Under the pieces are notes generated by a model. That model made no database searches and was not told the DNA's origin. It saw only the letters and a program-made list of their open reading frames with translations. Shown here one piece after another: positions 1 to 7,679 of a stretch of 64,000 nucleotides of DNA (positions are counted from its first letter, which is position 1; each line of letters opens with the position of its first letter). The position numbers and the translations under genes were made by a program. This stretch comes from Micromonospora sp. WMMD961 (GTDB lineage: Bacteria; Actinomycetota; Actinomycetes; Mycobacteriales; Micromonosporaceae): the NCBI RefSeq assembly GCF_029626145.1, contig NZ_JARUBJ010000002.1, forward strand, positions 4,189,501 through 4,253,500. Reading direction: 5' to 3'.

Positions 1-81
1 CTGGGACCGCCGGGAGGTGAACCGTACGGTCACTCCGGACATCCCGATGGCGGTGCCGGTGGCTGCCGGCGCGGCGGTCAC
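1..81 (-). CDS. ABC transporter ATP-binding protein, N-terminus only (runs off window)
   Basis: A GTG-initiated frame begins 4 bp after the stop of the substrate-binding lipoprotein and stays open for 27 codons to the window edge. Its visible end reads MSGVTVRFTSRRSQ, which resembles the first beta strand of nitrate/taurine/thiamine-precursor-type ABC ATPases. Its position directly after a permease and a binding protein on the same strand fits the missing ATPase of a three-gene importer. The Walker motifs lie outside the window, so the call rests on context and this short match. Confidence 0.6.
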   Translation of the reverse strand, partial: MTAAPAATGTAIGMSGVTVRFTSRRSQ

Positions 82-85
82 CGGG

Positions 86-1090
86 TCACCCCTGTGCCGC
101 GTACGACGAGTCCCAGTACGCGTTGGGCGCGCCGGGGTCCTTCAGCTCCGCGTAGCGGGACATCAGGTCGATGGTCTCGGTCCACTGGGCGTCGGTGTTC
201 ACCCCGGGCGGCCCTTCGCCGCCGAGGAGCGGCAGGACGAGGGTGAGTTGCTTGGTGAGCACCTCGGGCGCCGGCTCGTTCTCGGCCAGCGCGGCCATCG
301 CGGTCACCGCACCGGCCGGGTCGCGGGCGGCGTCGGCCCAGGACTTCTGGGTGGCCCGGACGAACTTGCGGGCCAGCTCCGGGTCCTTCTGCAGGGTCTG
401 GGTGTTGGCGATCAGGCCGGTGCCGAGCAGGTTCATCCCGTAGTCGGCGAAGAGCAGGACGTCGACCGTCTTACCGGTCTTGCTCTCTATGGTGGGCGCC
501 TGGTCGTGGAAGAAACCCATGATGGCGTCGACCTTGCCCTCGGCCAGGGCCGCGATCTTGCCGGCGGCGTCGACGTTGACGACCTTGACGTCGGTCTGCT
601 TGAGGCCGTTCTTCTCCAGCCAGGCCGGGAAGGTCGCGTAGAGGGCGTCACCGGGAGTGCCCCCGACGGTCTTGCCCTTGAGGTCCGCCGGGGTCTTGAC
701 GCCCTCCTCCGCGAAGAACTCCACCGAGGAGGGGCCCTTCTCCAGGTACGCGCCGAGGCTGCGCACCGGCATCCCGGCGGCCACCGACTTGAGCAGCACC
801 GGGCTGTCGGCCCAGCCGAAGTCGGTCTGCTTCTGGGCGACCTGCTTGACCGTGTTGCCCGAGCCGTTGCCCGGCAGGATCTTCAGGTCGATGCCCTCGG
901 CGGAGTAGTAGCCGTTCTGCAGGCCGTAGTAGAACGGCGCGTGCTCTCCGTAGGGCACCCAGTTCAGGGTGAGGGTGACCTGCTTCTTTCCGTCCGCGCC
1001 GGTCGTGCCGGCGGAGTCGTCCCCACCGCAGCCGGTGGCGGCGATCAGCAGGGCGGCGGTGACCAGGATGGTGGTGGCGGTGCGTTTCAT
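86..1090 (-). CDS. ABC transporter substrate-binding lipoprotein, NMT1/THI5-like
   Basis: A 334-residue extracytoplasmic binding protein. The N-terminus is a lipoprotein signal (MKRTATT, hydrophobic stretch, AATGC) with the lipidated cysteine at residue 21. The mature part looks like an NMT1/THI5 or SsuA/TauA fold: a strand LTLNWVPYGEHAPFYYGLQ is followed by GYYSAEGIDLKI and an ADLKGKTVGG segment. I chose the ATG at 1090 because GGAGG lies 5 bases upstream; a longer frame exists but would bury the signal peptide. It lies 23 bp after the permease gene and 4 bp before the ATPase. Family substrates include pyrimidine thiamine precursors, riboflavin-like compounds, nitrate and sulfonates, and the sequence does not tell which. 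I saw no TPP riboswitch core upstream, so thiamine control is not supported. Confidence 0.85.
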   Translation of the reverse strand: MKRTATTILVTAALLIAATGCGGDDSAGTTGADGKKQVTLTLNWVPYGEHAPFYYGLQNGYYSAEGIDLKILPGNGSGNTVKQVAQKQTDFGWADSPVLLKSVAAGMPVRSLGAYLEKGPSSVEFFAEEGVKTPADLKGKTVGGTPGDALYATFPAWLEKNGLKQTDVKVVNVDAAGKIAALAEGKVDAIMGFFHDQAPTIESKTGKTVDVLLFADYGMNLLGTGLIANTQTLQKDPELARKFVRATQKSWADAARDPAGAVTAMAALAENEPAPEVLTKQLTLVLPLLGGEGPPGVNTDAQWTETIDLMSRYAELKDPGAPNAYWDSSYAAQG

Positions 1091-1113
1091 CGGTGCCTCC
1101 GTGATGGGGTCGG

Positions 1114-2058
1114 TCAGGAGGTGGTCAGGGACACGCCGGCCCGGCGACTGGCGTGCCACGGGATGAGCAGTGCCTCGGCGATCTCGACCAGGACGAACAG
1201 GACGATGCCGATGGCGGACATCAGGATCAGGTCTGCGAACAGCAGCGGGGCGTCGAGGTTGCCGTTGGCCAGCAACAGGACGTAGCCGAGCCCTTCGCTG
1301 GCGCCGACGAACTCACCGACCACGGCGCCGACCACCGCGAGGGTGACCGCCACCTTGAGACCGGCCATGAGGTGCGGCAACGCGTTCGGGAAGCGGATCT
1401 TGCGGAAGGTGCGCCACGGCCCGGCCCCCATCGTGGCGGCCAGGTCGAGCAGTTCCGGGTCGGTGGAGCGCAGCCCGGCCACGCCGGAGATGACCACCGG
1501 GAAGAACGCGATGAGCACCGCGAGGATGATCTTCGGGGTGAGGCCGAGGCCGAACCAGACGACCAGCAGTGGCGCGATAGCGATCTTCGGGATGACCTGC
1601 GCGAACAGGACGATCGGGTAGAGCGCCTTGTCCAGGGTGCGGGAATAGGCGATGGCGACCGCTGTCGCCAGACCCAAGGCGGCGGCCAGCACGAAGCCGA
1701 GCACCGTCTCGTAGAGGGTGACCAGTGTGTGCCGCGCCAGCTCGGACCACTGCCCGGTCATCGTCTCCCAGACCTGGCCGGGTGTGGGCACCAGGTAGTT
1801 CGGGACGTACTCCTGGGCGGCCACGAACCACCAGGCGGCAAAGAGGACGGCGAGCACCAGCGCCGGACGCCAGAGCGAGTCGGCGAAGGCCGCCGCCCGC
1901 CGACCGAGCGTCGGCCGTGGTGGACGGCCACCACCGCGCGGCGGACCGGCCACCCGCGGCGGTATCGCCTCGTCCGCCGTGGTCGGGGTCGCGCGCTCGC
2001 TGTCGACCGCCTCGGCTGCGGTACGGCGACCTGCGGTGTCCAAAGAGTTCTCGGTCAC
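1114..2058 (-). CDS. ABC transporter permease, SsuC/TauC/ThiX type
   Basis: A 314-residue inner-membrane permease. A proline- and arginine-rich cytoplasmic N-terminus of about 65 residues precedes roughly six hydrophobic segments. The EAA loop that contacts the ATPase is visible as MGAGPWRTFRKIRFPNALPH followed by a conserved glycine-rich helix. The start is GTG at 2058 with GAGGAGG a few bases upstream. It is the first gene of the leftward importer operon (permease, binding protein, ATPase). Two LacI-type operator-like repeats sit 57 to 115 bp upstream, which suggests control by the LacI-family protein encoded at 3432. The long N-terminal extension is unusual for the family. Confidence 0.86.
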   Translation of the reverse strand: MTENSLDTAGRRTAAEAVDSERATPTTADEAIPPRVAGPPRGGGRPPRPTLGRRAAAFADSLWRPALVLAVLFAAWWFVAAQEYVPNYLVPTPGQVWETMTGQWSELARHTLVTLYETVLGFVLAAALGLATAVAIAYSRTLDKALYPIVLFAQVIPKIAIAPLLVVWFGLGLTPKIILAVLIAFFPVVISGVAGLRSTDPELLDLAATMGAGPWRTFRKIRFPNALPHLMAGLKVAVTLAVVGAVVGEFVGASEGLGYVLLLANGNLDAPLLFADLILMSAIGIVLFVLVEIAEALLIPWHASRRAGVSLTTS

Positions 2059-2114
2059 GCGAAACCTCCTCGGGCGCCCGGCAGGGCACCGGCATCCGGG
2101 CCGATCGGCGGATC

Positions 2115-2130
2115 AGGCAAACGCTTTCCT
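2115..2130. promoter_or_regulatory. candidate LacI-family operator O1
   Basis: AGGCAAACGCTTTCCT is an imperfect palindrome (14 of 16 positions match its reverse complement) in the leader of the importer operon. It shares AGGCAA and CTTTCCT blocks with a second site 43 bp away. The central CG and AT-flanked arms are typical of LacI/GalR operators. No binding evidence is available. Confidence 0.5.
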
Positions 2131-2157
2131 GGGAGCGTAGGCGGCCCCCCATACACC

Positions 2158-2173
2158 AGGCAAGGCCTTTCCT
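2158..2173. promoter_or_regulatory. candidate LacI-family operator O2
   Basis: AGGCAAGGCCTTTCCT matches O1 at 13 of 16 positions in the same orientation. The 43-bp offset is about four helical turns, so two dimers could bind the same face of the DNA. It lies upstream of the importer operon and close to the 3' end of the cupin gene. Confidence 0.5.
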
Positions 2174-2283
2174 CGATCTGTTACCCGCCACCCGGCTCGA
2201 CGCGCGTCAATGCCGGTGTGCTGGAGGCAGCGCTCGGACACACCGGATCCGGGTGGACCGCCCACCGTGGACCGACGGCGGCG

Positions 2284-3000
2284 TCAGGAGGCCGCCGGGT
2301 AGGTGTCCAGGAGCCCACACATGCCCAACCGACCCCGTTCGACCGGCTCGTCCACCGCGTACACGCCCGCCTCGTCCAGGTGCCGTGGGTCCCCCCGCTC
2401 CAGGGCGTCGAGGTGGGCGCCGGTGTCGGCGGCGGCCCGGCCCGCGCCGGCCGCCCACCGCTGCCGCCACCTCGCCAACAGCGGCGCACGCAACGCAATC
2501 GCGGCGCTGTGGAAGGCGGCGAGCGCCATCGGACCGCCGGACCGCAGCGCCTGGAACCCGGTCACCGCCAGATCACGTCGGCGGTACGCGGCCCGCACGT
2601 CCGCGCCCGGCGCTCCCCCGCCGGGCAGCGCCGCCGCGGCGGCGTACGCGGCCGGGTCGGCCAGCACGTCGGGCGGGAAGGTGAGCACCGCGTCACCGGC
2701 TTCGGGCAACCCGCTGTTCTGCATGAGCACCACGATGGTCAGCCCGCCCCCGTTGACCAGGCGGTGCACGGTGCCCGGCTCGAACCAGACGACCGCCCCC
2801 GGCCGGAGCGGCGTCTCCCGGAAGCCGGCAGCGGTCAGCGTCTGCACGGCACCCTCGCCGTCGGTCACCACGTAACCCTCGGTGCAGCACAGGTGCACGT
2901 GCGGGGTGCCGCCCACCAGCCCGTCCGGGGCGACCGTGTCGTAGACGCGCAGCCGGGAGACCCCGATCCCACCGGGCAGCGGGGCCGACCGGTCAGGCAT
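2284..3000 (-). CDS. cupin-domain protein, larger of a coupled pair
   Basis: A 238-residue cytosolic protein with a cupin beta-barrel in its first half. The metal-binding histidine region reads GGTPHVHLCCTEGYVV and the second motif reads PGAVVWFEPGTVHRLVNGG. The C-terminal half (about residues 110-238) is alanine- and arginine-rich and probably helical, and I do not recognise it. The ATG overlaps the stop of the upstream small cupin by 8 bp, so the two are translationally coupled. They diverge from a LacI regulator and lie next to an ABC importer with similar operators. This suggests a catabolic role on the imported compound, for example an isomerase or dioxygenase, but the sequence does not identify the reaction. 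Confidence 0.7.
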   Translation of the reverse strand: MPDRSAPLPGGIGVSRLRVYDTVAPDGLVGGTPHVHLCCTEGYVVTDGEGAVQTLTAAGFRETPLRPGAVVWFEPGTVHRLVNGGGLTIVVLMQNSGLPEAGDAVLTFPPDVLADPAAYAAAAALPGGGAPGADVRAAYRRRDLAVTGFQALRSGGPMALAAFHSAAIALRAPLLARWRQRWAAGAGRAAADTGAHLDALERGDPRHLDEAGVYAVDEPVERGRLGMCGLLDTYPAAS

Positions 3001-3337
3001 CGAAGTACTCGTCGGTGTCGTCCGCCGCCGGTAACGACACCAGCAGCACGGTCAGGTCGCCGATGGCCCGGTGCCGGCAACCCGGCTTGATCAGGAACGC
3101 GGACATCGGTCGGGCCGGATGACGGACGCCGTCCAACTCGACCTCACCCTCACCGGCGAGCACGATGTAGTACTCGGTGGCGATCCGGTGGTGGTGGGTG
3201 ACCGCGTCCTGCACCTTCAGCAGGTGCACACTGCTCTGGCCGTCGCTCTCGGAGATGAAGCCTCGTCGGGTGGTGCCACACGAGCAGCGTCTGGCGGGAA
3301 GTTCGTCGAGTTGGAGTACCGCGAAGCGATCGGACAC
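2993..3337 (-). CDS. small single-domain cupin
   Basis: A 114-residue protein that is almost entirely one cupin barrel. Motif 1 is visible as THHHRIATEYYIVLAGEGEV and motif 2 as RPMSAFLIKPGCRHRAIG, giving the usual histidine and glutamate metal ligands. The start is GTG at 3337 with GGGAGG about 8 bases upstream. It is the first gene of a two-cupin leftward unit whose promoter region contains a LacI-type palindrome at 3354-3369, only 17 bp before the start. A larger in-frame extension exists but crosses the regulator gene and is not credible. The function is unknown beyond the fold; a sugar isomerase or a binding role are both possible. Confidence 0.72.
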   Translation of the reverse strand: MSDRFAVLQLDELPARRCSCGTTRRGFISESDGQSSVHLLKVQDAVTHHHRIATEYYIVLAGEGEVELDGVRHPARPMSAFLIKPGCRHRAIGDLTVLLVSLPAADDTDEYFDA

Positions 3338-3353
3338 GGCCGGGCCTCCCTGC

Positions 3354-3369
3354 GGGAAAGGGCTTTCTC
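3354..3369. promoter_or_regulatory. candidate LacI-family operator O3 in the cupin/lacI divergent region
   Basis: GGGAAAGGGCTTTCTC contains perfect GAAAG and CTTTC half-sites around two central bases. Its complement shares CCCTTTCC-type arms with O1 and O2. It lies 17 bp before the small cupin start and 62 bp before the lacI-type gene, a usual place for autoregulation. Confidence 0.5.
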
Positions 3370-3431
3370 TGCGGTACCGTGACGCTAGCCGGCACGACGA
3401 AACGCCGTCAACAGACCGAGGGGGGCGGGCC

Positions 3432-4505
3432 ATGGCGACCCTGTCCGATGTGGCACGCCGGGCGGGCGTCTCACCCGCCACCGCCTCCCGTGTCATCAAC
3501 GGCAGCAGCAAACCGGTCACCGACGAGTTGCGCGAGCGGGTGCTCGCCGCCGTCGCCGAGTTGCAGTACGTGCCGAACGCACACGCCCAACTGCTGGCCC
3601 GCTCGCACCGCAGCGCGGTCGGCGTGATCGTGCACGACGTCTCCGACCCGTACTTCGCCGAGATCACCCGAGGGCTGCAACGGGTCGCCACCGACCAGGG
3701 CCGGCTGCTGATGATCTGCAACAGCTATCGGGACCCGGACCGTGAGTTGGAGTACGTGGAGCTGCTGCGCGGCCACCAGGTGGCGGCGTTGATCCTGGCC
3801 GGCTCCGGCTACCACGACGAGGCGTTCACGCGGCAGCTCAACGAGAAGCTCGCCGCGTACGAGGCCACCGGCGGGCGGGTCGCGGTGATCGGCCGGCACG
3901 AGCACTCCGGCGACGCGGTGATGCCGGACAACCGAGCCGGCGGCTACCTCGCCGGTCGGGAGCTGTGCGGGCTGGGGCACCGGGCGATCGGCGTCGTCGC
4001 CGGCCCACGGATCCTGACCACCACGACCGACCGGCTGGCCGGCCTCCGCCAGGCCCTCACCGAGCAGGGCCGCGAGCTGCCGGAACGGCGCATCCGGTAC
4101 GCGGAGTTCGACCGCGACGGTGGCGCGGAGGCGACCGCCCGACTCCTCGACGCCGACCCGGAGCTGACCGCGATCGTGGCGCTGAACGACTCGATGGCCA
4201 TCGGCGCGCTCGCCACCCTGCGAGCGCGCGGGTTGGCCGTGCCGCAGCAGACCTCCGTGGTGGGCTTCGACGACATGCCGATCGCCCGGGACGTGACCCC
4301 GGCGCTCACCACCGTGCGACTGCCACTCGTCGACATGGGAGCGCGCGCGATGTCCCTGGTACTCGACGCCGGAGCGCCGGCGCCCCGGATCGAGGTGCTC
4401 CCCGCCGAACTGGTCCGCCGCGACACCGCCGGGCCCGTCCCGCCTTCCGTCCGCGCGACTGCCGGCTCGACGCCGCGCGCACGGCGGGGAGACGCCACGT
4501 CGTGA
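3432..4505 (+). CDS. LacI/GalR-family transcriptional regulator
   Basis: A 357-residue repressor of typical family length. The N-terminal helix-turn-helix with hinge is classical (TLSDVARRAGVSPATASRVI at residues 3-22). The periplasmic-binding-like effector domain follows, with VGVIVHDVSDPYFAEITRG and the C-terminal VVGFDDMPIA motif. The ATG at 3432 follows a GGGGGCGGGC stretch. The gene diverges from two cupins, and related palindromes occur in this divergent region and in front of the NMT1-type importer, so the likely regulon is importer, cupins and itself. Its stop overlaps the start of the phosphotransferase gene (GTGA), which points to co-translation. Confidence 0.88.
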   Translation: MATLSDVARRAGVSPATASRVINGSSKPVTDELRERVLAAVAELQYVPNAHAQLLARSHRSAVGVIVHDVSDPYFAEITRGLQRVATDQGRLLMICNSYRDPDRELEYVELLRGHQVAALILAGSGYHDEAFTRQLNEKLAAYEATGGRVAVIGRHEHSGDAVMPDNRAGGYLAGRELCGLGHRAIGVVAGPRILTTTTDRLAGLRQALTEQGRELPERRIRYAEFDRDGGAEATARLLDADPELTAIVALNDSMAIGALATLRARGLAVPQQTSVVGFDDMPIARDVTPALTTVRLPLVDMGARAMSLVLDAGAPAPRIEVLPAELVRRDTAGPVPPSVRATAGSTPRARRGDATS

Positions 4506-5521
4506 CCGGGGTCAGCCCGACTCAACGGGGCATCACCAGCGCCGACGTGCAGCATCTGGTCGGCGCGTCCTTCGGGCCGCACACCCGGGTCCGGGACACC
4601 GGTCCACTGACCGGAGGTGGATACGCGACGGTCTGGTGGGCGTTGCTCGACGACGACCGTCGGGTGGTGCTGAAGCTGGCTCCACCGGCCGGGACGCCGC
4701 TGCTGCGCTACGAGCACGGGCTCTGCGCGGCCGAGGCCGACTATTTCCGCCTCGTCGCCGAGCACGCGCCGCAGGTACCGGTGCCCGTCGTGCTGGATCA
4801 CGGCACCGACCCGGCGTACGGCGAGTGGTTGTTCACCACGATGCTGCCCGGTCGATCACTGTCCGACCTGGCCGAGGCCGGCATCGCGGTCGACGACGGC
4901 CCGACCCGGCACGACCTCGGCTCGGCCCTCGCCGTGCTGCACCGGGTCACCGGCGACCGGTTCGGCTACGACGGCGACCGGCCTGCGGGGTCGACCTGGC
5001 GGGCCGCGTTCACGGCGATGCTCGACGCGCTGCTCGCCGACGCGTCCGACTGGAACGTCCGGCTGCCTTTCCCGCCGGAGCGCCTGCACGGGCTCGTGGA
5101 TCGGCACGCCGACGTGCTGGACGAGGTGCGCCGCCCGGCACTGCTGCACTTCGACTGCTGGGACGGCAACGTGTTGGCCGTGCCCGACCCGGGTGGCCGG
5201 CTGCGGTTGTCCGGCCTGGTGGACGGCGAACGGTTCCTGTACGGCGATCCGCTGCTGGACCTGGTCTCGCCGCTGCTCTTCCGTCGCGCCGAGGACGAGC
5301 CGGAGCACCCGTTGCTGTGCGGCTACCGGGCCGCCGCGGCCGAGCCGCTGGTGCTGGACGCCTCGGCACGCCGCCGGTTGGGTCTGTACCGGCTACACCT
5401 GTACCTGCTGATGACTGTGGAGATGCCCAGCCGCGGCATGACTGTTCGCAGCCACCCGGGGCGGCACGCCCGCCTGGCGGGTCTACTCGACGCGGAGATC
5501 GCCGCGCTCGGCACCAGCTGA
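4502..5521 (+). CDS. APH-family phosphotransferase (small-molecule kinase)
   Basis: A 339-residue kinase-like protein of the aminoglycoside phosphotransferase/choline kinase/fructosamine kinase superfamily. The catalytic loop reads LLHFDCWDGNVLAV (HxDxxxxN type) and the metal-binding aspartate lies in LVDGERFLYGDPLLDL. The N-terminal lobe carries a glycine-rich GGGYATVWWAL and a VVLKLAPP lysine. The GTG start overlaps the LacI stop by 4 bp, so a sugar or sugar-like substrate linked to the importer is more plausible than antibiotic resistance; this is inference from context. The longer in-frame extension upstream overlaps the regulator and is rejected. Confidence 0.78.
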   Translation: MTGVSPTQRGITSADVQHLVGASFGPHTRVRDTGPLTGGGYATVWWALLDDDRRVVLKLAPPAGTPLLRYEHGLCAAEADYFRLVAEHAPQVPVPVVLDHGTDPAYGEWLFTTMLPGRSLSDLAEAGIAVDDGPTRHDLGSALAVLHRVTGDRFGYDGDRPAGSTWRAAFTAMLDALLADASDWNVRLPFPPERLHGLVDRHADVLDEVRRPALLHFDCWDGNVLAVPDPGGRLRLSGLVDGERFLYGDPLLDLVSPLLFRRAEDEPEHPLLCGYRAAAAEPLVLDASARRRLGLYRLHLYLLMTVEMPSRGMTVRSHPGRHARLAGLLDAEIAALGTS

Positions 5522-5531
5522 ACGAATTACG

Positions 5532-5568
5532 TTGCCCAGGTGTCGGGCGGCCTCCTAGCGTGCTCTCC
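5532..5568 (+). promoter_or_regulatory. promoter for a leaderless GNAT transcript
   Basis: TTGCCC at 5532-5537 and TAGCGT at 5556-5561 are separated by 18 bp. The GTG start at 5569 lies 7 bases after the -10, where transcription would begin. No ribosome binding site precedes this GTG, which fits leaderless translation as is common in actinobacteria. Confidence 0.55.
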
Positions 5569-6054
5569 GTGCGAATTCGGGAGTTCGAAGCGGCGGACTG
5601 GTCGCAGGTGTGGCCGATCGTGCGGGAGGTGATCCGGGCGCAGGACACCTTCACCTACGACCCGGCGATGACCGCCGAGCAGTCGTACGCCATCTGGGTC
5701 GAGGCGCCGCCGGGTCGGACCGTCGTCGCGGTCGACGGCGAGCGGGTGCTCGGCACCGCGAAGATGGGTGCCAACAAGCCCGGACCAGGGGCGCACGTTT
5801 CCACCGCGAGCTTCATGGTCGCCGCCGACGCCCGCGGTCGGGGCGTCGGCACCGCGCTGTGCCGCGACGCCCTGGCCTGGGCCCGCCACCAGGGGTACGC
5901 GGGCATGCAGTTCAACGCCGTCGCGGAGAGCAACCGGTCGGCGGTGGAGCTGTACCAGCGGGAGGGCTTCACGGTGATCGGCACGGTGCCGGGCGCGTTC
6001 CGGCACCCCACCCTCGGCCGGGTCGGCCTACACGTCATGTACCAGGAGTTCTGA
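5569..6054 (+). CDS. GNAT-family N-acetyltransferase
   Basis: A 161-residue single-domain acetyltransferase. The acetyl-CoA binding motif is ADARGRGVGTALCRDAL, and the C-terminal AVESNRSAVELYQREGF segment is typical of phosphinothricin/amino-acid acetyltransferase relatives. I prefer GTG 5569 (VRIREFEAADW) over GTG 5560 because the first matches the usual family N-terminus and sits right after a -10 element. The acceptor substrate cannot be read from the sequence. It converges with the MFS gene downstream across a repeat-rich spacer. Confidence 0.8.
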   Translation: MRIREFEAADWSQVWPIVREVIRAQDTFTYDPAMTAEQSYAIWVEAPPGRTVVAVDGERVLGTAKMGANKPGPGAHVSTASFMVAADARGRGVGTALCRDALAWARHQGYAGMQFNAVAESNRSAVELYQREGFTVIGTVPGAFRHPTLGRVGLHVMYQEF

Positions 6055-6095
6055 CCGCGCCGACCTGCCAGCTCGACTGGAGCTGTGCTGGTGGG

Positions 6096-6172
6096 TCGGC
6101 GCTGTGGCAGTGGTCGGCGCGATCGGCGCTGTGGCAGTGGTCGGCGCGGTCGGCGCTGTGGCAGTGGTCGGC
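6096..6172. repeat. 27-bp tandem repeat, nearly three copies
   Basis: Units starting at 6096, 6123 and 6150 share the 23-base core beginning TCGGCGCTGTGGCAGTGG. The 27-bp period is nine codons, but no credible gene crosses it: it lies between the stops of the convergent GNAT and MFS genes. It is not CRISPR-like because there are no spacers. Confidence 0.85.
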
Positions 6173-6178
6173 TCCTTT

Positions 6179-6279
6179 GGAGCTGATGTCACAAACGAAT
6201 CGGTTGCCGGCCGTGCCGCCCGAGTCGTCGCACCGGCCGGATCGTCGCCACCGTTTGAATCGTTTACGGCATCAGCTCC
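6179..6279. terminator. imperfect long inverted repeat between convergent genes
   Basis: GGAGCTGATG at 6179-6188 pairs exactly with CATCAGCTCC at 6270-6279, and an AAACGA/TCGTTT block extends the pairing; about 19 of 25 arm positions match. The loop is about 50 bases. The position between converging stops suggests a bidirectional terminator or a palindromic intergenic element. No U-tract is seen. Confidence 0.5.
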
Positions 6280-6287
6280 ATAGCGCC

Positions 6288-7574
6288 TCAACCACCAACG
6301 CTGCCGTCGGCCGGTGCCGGGAGCAGGCCGGGGTGGCCAGCCGAACGCTCCGCGCCGGCGCGGCGGACCGGGCTGAAGAGCCCAGCGACCGCCACCAGTA
6401 GGCATCCCACGCCCGCCGCGGCGGTGACGGCCGCGACCCCGAACCGAGCGGCGGCCCAGGTCAGCACGACCGCGCCGGCCGGGCCGAGGGCGTAGTGCGT
6501 GCTCCAGAACGCCGACGTCACACGGCCGAGCAGGTGATCGGGGGTGATCTCCTGGCGTAGCGACATCGAGCAGATCCCGCCGACGCTGAGACAGCACAGG
6601 TACACCGCGGTCAGCGCGGTGACCGCCGGCACGCTCGTCGCCATGCCGACGCCCGCCACCGCGAAACCGCAGACGGCGTGCGCGCCGATCCAGGTCGCGC
6701 CGAACCCGCGTCGTCGGCGCAGCGGGGCCACCAGCAGCGCACCGGCGACAGTGCCCAGCGCCGCCAGCCCGAGCACCGTGCCGACGGTGCCCTCGGAGCC
6801 GCCGAGGTCGTGGGTGACGTGGTAGATCAGCACGTCGACGAAGCCGTACGTGAGGAAGATGAAGAACGACAACAGGACGGTCAGCGCGCGCAGGACGGGC
6901 TGACCCCACAGGAACCGCGCCCCGGCCAGGAACTCGACCAACGGGCGCTCCCGGGCCACCACGGCGGCATCGACAGGCGCCGGTCGCAGACGGATCAGCC
7001 ACAGCCCGGCGGCGGAGAGCGCGAAGCTCGCCGCGTTGACGGCGATGGCGGTCGCCGGGCCGAAGCGGGCCGCGACCACACCGGCGAGCAGCGGCCCGAG
7101 GACGGCGGCCGCCGCGTACGTCGCCTGCAACCGGCCGTTGGCCTCGGTGATACGGTCCCGGTCGACGAGGTTGCGGACGGCGGTCACCGCGGCGACCTGG
7201 AACACCATGCCGGCCGCCTCGCAGAGCGGCAGGACGACGAAGAGCAGCCACACCTGTGGTCCGGCGAGCCACGCCAGAGGCACCAGGGCGTAGAGCAGCA
7301 ACCGGGTCAGGTCCGCCACGATCATCAGCGTGCGGCGGTCGTACCTGTCGACCAGTACCCCGCCGAAGATCCCGGCGGCGACCGACGCCGCACCGGCGAC
7401 GGCGGTGAGCAGGCCCATGCGCGCCACCGACCCGGTCGCCTGGAGCACCAGCAGCGGTACCGCGAGGTAGGCGAACGAGTCGCCGGCCGCCGAGAGCGAC
7501 TGCGCGACCCAGTACGTGCCGAAGGTGCGGTCCCGCCAGAGTGGAGCCCGGTCCGCGCCGGCAGGTCGGCCCAT
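6288..7574 (-). CDS. MFS transporter, EntS/macrolide-efflux-like
   Basis: A 428-residue membrane protein with about 12 hydrophobic segments. The N-terminus (LWRDRTFGTYWVAQSLSAAG) and loop AGIFGGVLVDRYDRRTLMIV resemble the MFS_3 group of drug and siderophore exporters, which act as proton antiporters. I chose the ATG at 7574 rather than 7628: TACCCT lies 7 bases upstream, consistent with a leaderless transcript, and family members begin close to the LWRDR segment. It is monocistronic and converges with the GNAT gene. A link to siderophore export is possible but unsupported, since the des locus is 2 kb away and no iron box lies upstream. Confidence 0.8.
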   Translation of the reverse strand: MGRPAGADRAPLWRDRTFGTYWVAQSLSAAGDSFAYLAVPLLVLQATGSVARMGLLTAVAGAASVAAGIFGGVLVDRYDRRTLMIVADLTRLLLYALVPLAWLAGPQVWLLFVVLPLCEAAGMVFQVAAVTAVRNLVDRDRITEANGRLQATYAAAAVLGPLLAGVVAARFGPATAIAVNAASFALSAAGLWLIRLRPAPVDAAVVARERPLVEFLAGARFLWGQPVLRALTVLLSFFIFLTYGFVDVLIYHVTHDLGGSEGTVGTVLGLAALGTVAGALLVAPLRRRRGFGATWIGAHAVCGFAVAGVGMATSVPAVTALTAVYLCCLSVGGICSMSLRQEITPDHLLGRVTSAFWSTHYALGPAGAVVLTWAAARFGVAAVTAAAGVGCLLVAVAGLFSPVRRAGAERSAGHPGLLPAPADGSVGG

Positions 7575-7628
7575 GGCGCCGAGGGTAGTACGCACGGCAG
7601 ATCCGGTTGGCCCGCACGTACGGGGCAC

Positions 7629-7664
7629 GGCGACGGCCGCGGGAACGAACCCGCGGCCGTCGCC
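7629..7664 (-). terminator. perfect 15-bp stem terminator after the FMN reductase gene
   Basis: GGCGACGGCCGCGGG and its exact complement flank a 6-base loop (AACGAA), beginning 16 bp after the reductase stop. There is no U-tract, as is common for actinobacterial hairpin terminators. Confidence 0.7.
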
Positions 7665-7679
7665 GAAGAGCTTGAACGG

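Noticed and set aside
2059..2283. TPP riboswitch before the NMT1/THI5-like importer
   Set aside because: The conserved CUGAGA and ACCUGAUC-type core elements are absent in order. The repeats there look like LacI operators.
1153..3090. 645-residue plus-strand frame over the importer and cupin genes
   Set aside because: It is antisense to genes with clear domains and ribosome sites and has the low-complexity composition of a GC-rich shadow frame.
6096..6172. CRISPR-like repeat array
   Set aside because: The copies are directly abutting with no spacers, and no cas genes are nearby.
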